Positions 23,849-32,700 of a DNA stretch of 64,000 nucleotides are shown one piece after another. Source of the stretch: Cladocopium goreaui (lineage: Eukaryota; Sar; Dinophyceae; Suessiales; Symbiodiniaceae); contig CAMXCT020001524.1 in NCBI GenBank assembly GCA_947184155.2, forward strand, positions 547,829 to 611,828, written 5' to 3'. Every line of letters starts with the position of its first letter. The stretch's first letter is position 1. The notes below the pieces were generated by a model. It did no database searches and was not told the origin of the DNA. It saw only the letters and a list, made by a program, of their open reading frames with translations. The position numbers were made by a program, and so were the translations under genes.

Positions 23849-24829
23849 TGTTTGAAGAATGATCACATTTGGGAGGACAGAAATCTGATGATAAACTCGA
23901 GGCCCAGGGGTAAGGGAGGAAAGCTAGCTTGGCAAGGAGCTTGGCAAGAAAACACAATGATGTTGAGGATGCGGATGCTGCCAAATTTGCTCCCGGTGAC
24001 GACGGGGGGATTGAACCACGGCCAAACTGCTTGTGAACCAGCCAGCCGGGGGGAGGGGGGTAGTTAAGTATGAAGTTTCATGCGATTGGAGATTCCAGCC
24101 CCCCAAATACCTTGCTAAAGCAACAGGGACTTCAGCCCTATCTTTTTTTTCTTCATTTATATTTATATTTATAGGATTTTATAGGTATTTGTCCTCTGTT
24201 GAAAGCACAACAAACAACAGAAGTTACCGAATTCACGAATTTTGTCCACTGATTTTTCATGGGTGTTTCCTCCATCGCCAGGTTACCAGCTAAGAAAAAA
24301 CGGGAAAAAACGCACCTGGATCGATCCAGGCGAATCTCCCGAGCCCTGTAGCCTGGCGGATCAACATCCAGGCCTTTCTGAAATTTGGATGGATAAGGAT
24401 ATCCAACCTCAATTTGGATGGATTTTGGATGAATTTGGAATGAAATTGGATGGATCTTGGATGAATTGGATGGATTTTGGATGAATTTGGATGAAAATGT
24501 GCGGTGGGTTTCGACAGTTTGGACACACTGGAACATGCACACGGTTTGTTTCGAAAGTTTTGCATCTTCAAAATGTTGGCCATATTGTGCTATTTTTTTG
24601 TCCTGTCCACCTTGTGATAGTTGGCCAACCTAAATTCAAACAGTCGTGAAGGTGCGTTGAGGTCATTCGAAATGCCAAGACTTTGTACATCTGAGCCTGA
24701 ACAGGTGCGTAATTACAGATCAACGTATTTATAAAGTTTAAGCATCCCAAACTAGGACGGCTGTATAACGGTTGATACGCTTCAAATCTCAAAATGACCA
24801 GAGCTTCCGTATTTTTTTTCACATCGCAC
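23849..24829. repeat. Spacer with GGATGAATTT minisatellite
   Basis: Between about 24387 and 24499 the words GGATGAATTTGG and GGATGGATTTTGG alternate, an imperfect 10-11 base tandem repeat. No exon was recognised in the remainder. Confidence 0.5.
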
Positions 24830-24941
24830 CTGGTGAGGCAGGCTCGTCGTCCACGGCCGGCGCGGTCTCTTCGCTCCAGGCGAATTTCAGTTTCAAGTCC
24901 GCCAGGCTGCGACAGTTTCGCAACGCCTCGGCATCCTGCGA
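24830..24941 (-). CDS. Exon, unknown protein
   Basis: Acceptor CCGTGCAG/TCG and donor CACCAG/GTGCGA bound 112 bases, 37 codons plus one base. The peptide contains SQDAEALRNCRSLADLKLKF and AWSEETAPAVDDEP. GC-rich relative to its flanks. Function unknown; may belong with the exon at 25433-25537. Confidence 0.5.
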
Positions 24942-25432
24942 CTGCACGGAAGAACTACGAAGAACTACTCGGCACGGGTGGGCGGTGAACCAAAGACGTA
25001 AGAGTCTGATGAGAGATGCAAATTATCCAAGAAAATAATGACGGTTGATTTCAAAGGTTGGGGCATATGCAAATAAGGGAAGGGAAATCGCAAATCTGAA
25101 ATGAAAAGGCAACGATTTGGACGTAGTGAGATTATTGGCTCTTTCATACCACAGCTCAGCAGAGTGCTAGGGCCTTGATCGAGACGAATCCAAGCAAAGG
25201 TGGACAGTCATCAAACCTGTCAGCATGTTGGATCCCGGCACATCGCGAAGCCGAATAGGCCGAATAGCTAAGCATAGCTCAGCTAAGCCCGTGACACCAA
25301 GGAATGCTCCCATTGCAGGGAGAAGCGGTTCACCTCCACAGTGCTTTTGCTTCCTGTCTCCTGCCATCAACATCCATCAACCCATGACCTCCCATCACCT
25401 GCTGGTGCCTAAGTGCCTAAGTGCCTAAGTGC
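24942..25432. other. Possible exon and octamer repeat
   Basis: A minus-strand frame at about 25201-25373 (DRKQKHCGGEPLLPAMGAF...) is open to a GT donor near 25217 but competes with another frame. Four copies of CTAAGTGC lie at about 25409-25437, directly at the inferred donor of the exon at 25433. Confidence 0.3.
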
Positions 25433-25537
25433 CTAAGCCAGGCTCGTTGCCCGGTGTCCTTGCGCAAAGCTTCCAACAATCGTTCCCTCAAACTTTGGGC
25501 TGCACCCGGCTTGGCCAGCCGCGAAGGCAGCTCCTGG
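25433..25537 (-). CDS. Exon, unknown protein
   Basis: Acceptor CCTTCAG/C and a GC donor (TTAG/GCACTT) bound 105 bases. The peptide (QELPSRLAKPGAAQSLRERL, then LEALRKDTGQRAWL) looks like an amphipathic helical protein. Function unknown. The donor lies inside a tandem array of the octamer GCACTTAG, which offers several equivalent donors. Confidence 0.45.
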   Translation of the reverse strand, partial: PGAAFAAGQAGCSPKFEGTIVGSFAQGHRATSLA

Positions 25538-26023
25538 CTGAAGGTTTTTTCAAAAAAATTAGGGTAACCGATGTACCCAAGTATTTAACGGGACAAATGA
25601 TAACAAACCAGTGGATCTGGGGGTATCCTATCTTCAAACAAACCCATATTGGACTCTTCAATGTCATTTATGTATCCTAATGTTGGAGCTGGGTATCCCT
25701 GATTTTGTTGTGTGATGCAATCATAGTCTTGCTCGACATCTCCATTTTTGACATACCGTTTATCAGCGCTTGGCACGAGAGAGTTACAGATCGTTGCCAG
25801 ATCGCACATCAATAATCCCTTTCCCCGTTCATTTTTGCAGGTGCCCTATTCTTTGGGTTTCAACTATGATCAGTTATGATCGGGTGCGGGGTCAGTGCTG
25901 GGTCTATTTTCCCTTCATCTCCCATATTTTTCTCCACGTCTTTCACTATTCCTGGCCATTCCTGGCCTGATCCCAGCAGGCAAGCCATGTGCTGAAGCCC
26001 TGCTTCAATGGTCCCAAATCATC

Positions 26024-26110
26024 CTGGACAGCCATGGGAAACTCGAGCCATGGCGAGTTTTCAAAAGGCTGAAATCTTTGGCAACTTTGGCCAGGGTAAT
26101 GAGGAGATTA
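26024..26110 (-). CDS. Exon-like segment (orientation ambiguous)
   Basis: Minus reading after ACATAG gives LITLAKVAKDFSLLKTRHG and a GA-type donor (CCAG/GATG). The plus strand at 25980-26095 also has a clean AG acceptor, a GT donor and a good peptide (AEALLQWSQIILDSHGKLEP). I prefer minus because neighbouring exons are minus. Confidence 0.3.
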
Positions 26111-26206
26111 CTATGTTTCAGGCTACCCTACAGTAGATAGTTTTGGCCCATATCTTTAAACCCTTAAATTTAAATGACATCATCAAGCTGCGCTGCTGAT
26201 AGGGAC

Positions 26207-26243
26207 CCTCCTCCTCTTCATAGTCCTCCAAGTCCAAATCCTC
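26207..26243 (-). CDS. Acidic exon (EDLDLEDYEEEE)
   Basis: Acceptor CTTGCAG/GAG and donor GAGG/GTCCC bound 12 codons plus one base. It resembles the exon at 36745-36825 (shared pattern E..LDLE.YE after GCAG/CCAG), which suggests exon duplication within one gene. Between it and the next acidic exon upstream (36173-36289) sits the whole 9.4-kb copia element, in the same orientation. Confidence 0.4.
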
Positions 26244-26448
26244 CTGCAAGTGCCGCCATCGACCAGTTCCATTGGAGCTTTGAAATTCAGCTGTAGTTAT
26301 GGGACGTGGAGTCAACAGCACATCTTTACACATCTATGTATGTATAAATATATACATGTACATAATCGTATGATATGACAAATATATACCATGATATTTA
26401 CAGATATATAGGATGATATGTACATTATATATATATATGTATTACAGT

Positions 26449-26551
26449 CTCGACAACGACAAAGCCCGTGCCTGTTTTCCAAACCAAAATGCCTGCGGTA
26501 ATACAGGTGCACTTCTGTGATTTGTGCGTGTCATCCATCGCACCTGACAGA
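26449..26551 (-). repeat. 3' terminal repeat (LTR) of copia element
   Basis: 103 bases, identical to 35711-35813. Unusually short for an LTR. Adjacent internal sequence on the coding strand is TTGGGGGAG, a polypurine tract. Confidence 0.85.
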
Positions 26552-26560
26552 CTCCCCCAA
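26552..26560 (-). promoter_or_regulatory. Polypurine tract
   Basis: Read on the minus strand TTGGGGGAG abuts the 3' terminal repeat, the expected position of the plus-strand DNA primer. Confidence 0.7.
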
Positions 26561-26771
26561 TCGTGGTCTCACGATTCCTTGGAGGAAAAACTTCGAATTT
26601 TGGCACCCAGCCAAATTGAATTGAATTTTCAAGACAAAAATTTAAGAGAGAGACCTAAAAATTGTAGGCTCAAGGCATTTTATCCTTTTCGGATGATCGC
26701 CACTTCTTGTACATGGCTGACATCTTTGCCGGCGACCATCCTTTGCCTCTATTTTCATGTTGAAACAAATT

Positions 26772-29700
26772 CTATGGGTTATGTAAAGTCGTTTCAGACC
26801 TTTCACCACCCAACAGTGCCTCGCTCACTCCAGCTGCATGCCGCTGCAAAGCGCTCTCCATATTGACGCCATCAGCAGCCGCACGCGCAGAAATCTCCGC
26901 CACAGCGCGCAGGGCCTGCTCAAGGCCAGATACATCAGCTGCAAAGGCCTGCTCAGGACCTGAAGAAGCCGCAGAGGCCTGCACAGGGCCAGAAGCCGCA
27001 GCCGCAAAAGGATCAGCACCGCTCGAAGAAAAGGCCTGCACAGGGCCAAGTCCAGTGCTAGAAGATCCGCCAGCCGCCGTATTTATAGATCTCAGAGCCT
27101 GCTCAAGGCCAGAACTGCACGAAGATGTTCCAGAGGCCTGCCCAAAGCCAGAACTGCACGAAGATGCTCCAGAGGCCTGCACAAGGCGAGCACGTTCAGC
27201 AGTTATTGAACTTGTCGAACTTGTGGCCTGCACAGGACCAAACACCACGCTGCTCGTTGAAGACTCAGCGCCAAGGGCCTGCTCAGGGCCAGAACTGCAT
27301 ATAGATCCAGCAGAAGGGGCCTGCACAGGGCCAACATTTCCAGCGCCGCTTGAAGACGCTCCAGAGGCCTGCACAGGGCCAGATCCGCTCGAAGTGCCCG
27401 AGCGTCGCCTCAAACTCGATCTCATTTCAACACCTTTGGTAGCGGAGCTTGATGATTCATCACCATCACTTGAAACAACTGCTTGAAGCTCGTTGACCCA
27501 TTGCAATCGTCTCAGGCAACACCTCGCTGACATCATTGTCAATTTGCCTGCATAGATTGCCCCAAGGATCATCAGCAGCACCGCAGCTATCCACAACGGA
27601 TCAGCTTCATCGCTCTCGCTTTTCAACTCCAGAGCTGTAGCTTCTGTCAGCAACGTCTGACCAACAAAAAAACTCATTGCTGCAGCAGCACCCGCATGAG
27701 CACGTTCTTGATTGTTGCGACTTCTCACTTGAGCCGCCCGTACTTCAGGGTCTTCAGGCCGCAAAAACGGTGCATTCATGCCAAGGTTTTCAACAAAACG
27801 TTGAAAGGCAGCTCCAAAAAGAGGCTTTGTAAAACCATCAGCAACTAAGTTAAGGCCACGCGCATGGATCAGCTTCCATTGGCCTCCAGCTGCATCAGTT
27901 TCATCAAGGGCTTGTTTCAAAAGGCTTGCTCTGATGCGCAAGTGTCTTGTTCGCCATGAAGAAGCTGTAGTTCCATTGGCCAGTCCAATCGCGGCAATGT
28001 TGTCACCATAGATGACTTTCATCACAGCTGTAACACCTGTGAGCTCCATCACCAGAGCTTCAGCTGCTTTGCCAGCGATCAGGCCTTCACAGTAGCTAAC
28101 CAGCTCAGCTTCAGCCGTACTGTGAGTGACAAAGGGTTGTTGGCTTGTTTGCCAACAGATCGGCTGACCACCAAGGCAAACAACGATCCCCTGGACGCTT
28201 CTATGGCCAGAACCTGCAGAGTAGGCGATATCGCAGAAGATCTCCAGGAGCAGGTCACTTCTTTTCACCTTCAGCTGGCCATGGGCACCCCAGTCATCAG
28301 GAACATGTGTTGTGTACCTCAAACCAACGCCAGGGTTTCCCTTGACGTATTTCATCAACGTTGTGCCGATCTGAATGGCTTTGACAGGAGCCTTTGTCAT
28401 AAGCCTGCTCATTGTTGCAACTCCATGAGCAAGGTCAGGTCGTGTTCGGGAGCTCAACCACAGCAAAGAACCAGCCATAGCTTGAGCTGTCCTGACATCA
28501 TTTGGGTCAGGGCTTTCTTCAACTTCTTGATCCTCAGCAACTTTGTAGTGAGGATATGCAACTCCTTCATCAACATTCCAACGTTGCAACATCTCCTGCT
28601 CGTACATGTGCTGGTTGACATGAAAACCATCGCCTTTGGCATCTTCAGAAATCTCAAAACCGCAGTACTTGAGAGGCTTGTCAACACCCGCCCACTCCAC
28701 AGAAGACGTTGTCCAAACTCCAGAGAGAGCTTGTAGAGCGCCATGAACTGCAAACTCTTCACCAGTGACCAAGATGTCGTCCACATACACCGACATGAGG
28801 CCATTCCAGTGGATGTAGCCTGATTCATCCAGTTCTTCCAAGCGCCAAACGTTTTCATCTTTTGTTTTCTCAAAACCTCCAGTCAGCAACCCATTTGGAC
28901 CTTGCCTTGTCCACTTCAGCGTTGGCAAAACTGCATCACGGTGAAGACACCAGTCCCTTGGTGAAGCCTGGAGTCCGTACATTGCAAGCATGATGAGCCA
29001 AACTTCATCAGGTCCAGCCAGGCCCAACATTTTGTACACATGCGGCACTTCCATAGCTATGAGTCTGGAGTCTCTTCTCGGCGCATTGAGGAACGCCGTT
29101 CGTATGTCAGTCGAAGCAGCTTTCCACTTGTACTGAGCACTGATCCTTAGCATTGTTCGGATCTGTGTTGCATCAGCACCTCCAGCGTACGTGTTGTCGT
29201 CATTCGGTGTCTGGTAGTTTCCACACACCACTGCTCTTGAACGGTATGCTCCTGATCCAGCTTTTCTAGTGTGAACCTTTTTTGCTGGAAGGATCTCCAA
29301 AGTTTTGTTTTGCACTTCAGCCATTTTTTGGAGTTCCGTTCTTGTCATTGGTTTGACAGCTTTTTTGTTGACGACAAGCTGCTCGTACTCGGCCTTGATG
29401 GATTCAGTCCAGTCGGCAAGGTTTTCACGAACCTCTTTGTTGCTGACCGTTTTGGTGACCAAAAACTCATGGGTCAACTGTTGTTGTTCTTCAGCTCGAT
29501 CTTCATCCGCAAGTAGTTGAATTTGTTCTTCAACTTCAACCTTTCTAACCAGAGCTTTGTTGAGCTCAGGGAGACACCACATTTCTTCAGGGAAGGTGCC
29601 ATCAAGCTTGCAGATCTCCTCGGCTATATAGTCCGAGACATTGTCGTGGATGGTTTGGAGGGCTTGTATCTTTGACATTCTAACCAGAACATTTTTTGAT

Positions 29701-32700
29701 ACATTTGAGGCCGCAGAGCTTGAGCCACCGTCTCTGCTGTTAGGCGCCTCCCCCAAATCCTCCTCCACATCACTTTCCTCCTCCTTTTGATCATGAACTT
29801 CATCAGTTTCTGTTTGCCCCCCATCACCATCCTTTTCATCATCATGCCCTAGTCGCGGAGCATCATGAACCTCATGTTGTTCTTGAGGTGGATGTTGTTG
29901 TGCTGGAGAAAGCGTTGTTTCCAAAGTCCATGAACCTTCAGAGGCAACTTCACTGTCAGGCGGCAGCACAAACTCAAACACACTGCCAAACTTTGCAAGG
30001 ATGCGCTTCTCCCCCTCAATGTGCAACATTGACATAGTGGCAATTGCTGGTGGCGGAGCTGTCTTTGATCTCAATCTTCGTGCTGGCACACCATCACAAA
30101 AAAGCGGTTGAGCTTGTCTTTCATCACGTTCAGGGAGATATGGCAAAACTTCTCCCCCGGGACCAGCATCGACAGCTGCATTCATGCCATCATCCGCAGG
30201 AATCACCACATCATCAGTGTAGAAGCACCTTTCCGTTGCAACTGCTTTGACATAGTATGTTGTTGTGGTTATAGAAGATCCTTCAGCGGGGCCCCACACC
30301 ACAACTTCTTCTCGGCAATCACGCCATTGAGCGTAGCGATCTTGCCAGCTTTTCTTGAGGGCATAGGCTTTTGAGCCAAACCTCAAAAGTTTTTCAACTG
30401 GCCAGCCTGCTTGGTTGAGTTGATTGCGGAGACGTCTTTCTCCAACATGTCGCACCGCAAGAGGCCATCTGTCCAAAGGGCATGCTCCAGCAGAGATCAA
30501 AGTGCGGACACCTTTTTTGATCATCCCAACTTCATTTTCAGCTCTGCCGTTTGTTTTGAAAGCACTGCCAGGTGTCATAGTTTGAACTATTCCACGGTCA
30601 AGACACCATTGATGGACAGGTTTTGCCAAAAACTCACGTGCACGGTCACTATGCATTCGGTACACAGGGCAGCCCAAAGAGCGCAAACGAGCATAGATCT
30701 TGGCAATCGCCGGCAGCACGTTGTGCACATTTCGATCTGCAATGGGCTCTGCAAAAGTGAGGTTGCGCACAGTGACATCCTTGGACTCATTGATGAGGCG
30801 CATCCAAGTGTCGTGCATTCCATAGGCTGACTTCACTTCTTCATCTTCCACAAGGTCAGGAACCGATTCTTCTTGGAGAGGATCAGGTTCATCTTGTGCA
30901 ACACCTGCAGGAAGACCTTGTTCATGTTGAGCTTCATGGCCCGTTTGTTGTTGATCTCGTTCACCATGTTGTTGAGGTGGTTGACCATCTCCAGGTTGTT
31001 GTTCTTGAGGATCACCAGAGAGCTCGGGGTCATCAAGGCCAGGCAAAGGGTGATCTTCCTCTTCATCTTGGTCAGGACACAACAAGAGTGGTTTCCCCTT
31101 TTTGTTGACGGGGTATGTGTAAACTCCAACCAAGAAGTATTTGTTGGTACCAGGAGTTTGGTCCTTGCCACCAGTCATCCGACCAGACATGTCCAAGCTC
31201 AAAGTGAAGCTTTCAGGATGACAAACTCGGCGATGTGCTCGACTGCGACCTTGAGAACGTACACAGTGGCTGCAATCTCGACGGGCCGGCATGTGGTCCT
31301 GCATGTAGTGTTGCTTCCATTGTTGAAGGGCAACATTTCCAATTGCAGCGACACCAACAGGTCGGACATCATCTTCGGCGTAAACAACGCCAGTAGGATC
31401 TTCAGGTCCTTCACGTGGAGGCGCTTCACGGCGAATCCATCTGCTGATTGCTTCAGCAACTGCAGCCTTCAAACCCGGTGCCCAAGCCGCCCAAGTTTTT
31501 GACATAGCACATCTTTCTTTCACACTGAGTTCTGGTAGCGGAGCAACTTCAGGTTCAGCTCCACGACCTCGCACATCTTGTAGCTGCATCATCTCATTCA
31601 TGTTGATCAAGGCCAAAGTGGTTGGCTTTCGTTTTGGGTGTCCAAAAGGCCCTTGATCAAAGGAGATCAGCTTGGCGTTGTAGGCTTCTTGGAAGCTTTT
31701 CCATTCCTGAGTTCTCCACATTGAAAAGTACTGGTGCTCATCCACATCCTCCTTCTTGCGGTATTCCGCTGGGTCTTGAGGTTGTTCACAAAGAAATGCA
31801 GTTTGAGCTTGTTCTTTTGGACGCACTTCTTCACAGAGGATGTACATCAGCAACAATCGGAGCCACAGAATTGAGTCATTGGTGACCAGTTCAGCTTGTT
31901 GTGGAGTCAAAGATGGCAAACCATATGGGTGATCTTCTGTTCGAAGAATTGGTGGACCGTCATCCTTTTGAAACCTGAGAGCACTTGTTGTTCTGCATGG
32001 AGGGCCTCCAAGTAGAGCTTTGACACGTTTGCTGGCGCACAAGGAAAGCAAAAACGCAAAGGTTGTTTCATCCAAAGCATTTGAAGGTGTTGAAGCTTCC
32101 AAGTCCACGCACAGCACCTCAGTGTGCTCATTTGACAAACGCCGCTCCCAGTAAGAAGCATCAGGTCCACTGTACATGTGGATGATCACATTCTTTGCCA
32201 TCATGAGTCTTTTTCGCTTTCTGCGATTCCATGGAAGGTTCAAGCCGATGTTGGGGTCCGTGAGCACTGAGAGATCTGGGACCAGCTTCAACGCCAAATC
32301 TTCAGGCAAAGTCGGCATGACCTCCTTGAGCTTGACAAGCATCGCCATTTCAATGCTCATGTTGTTGCCAAGACCGGCAGCCCCTCTTGTCAAGATTGAC
32401 TTCAAGGTCATCTTTTTCAGCTCTTGTTGAATTTGATGCTGTTCCAACACCGTCAGCAGCTTTGCTCCAAATTCATGAGCAACGTAGGGACATCCATTGT
32501 GAAGTTCCACATTGACCTTGTCTCCAGCTTTTGTGTAGAGATGGCACATGTGGTCTTTCCACACCAACTTGTAGTTGAGCTCGTTCAAGCATCCCATTGG
32601 AACGATCCAAGAGGTGTTTTCAGGCCGAAGGAGAGGATCGGAAAGCAAAACTTTGGTGCCAGGCTTCAAACGGAGGCTTTCTGTGACACCATCAGCCAAC

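Noticed and set aside
25980-26095. Plus-strand exon with AG and GT boundaries
   Set aside because: The minus strand of the same DNA gives an equally good exon and agrees with the orientation of neighbours.
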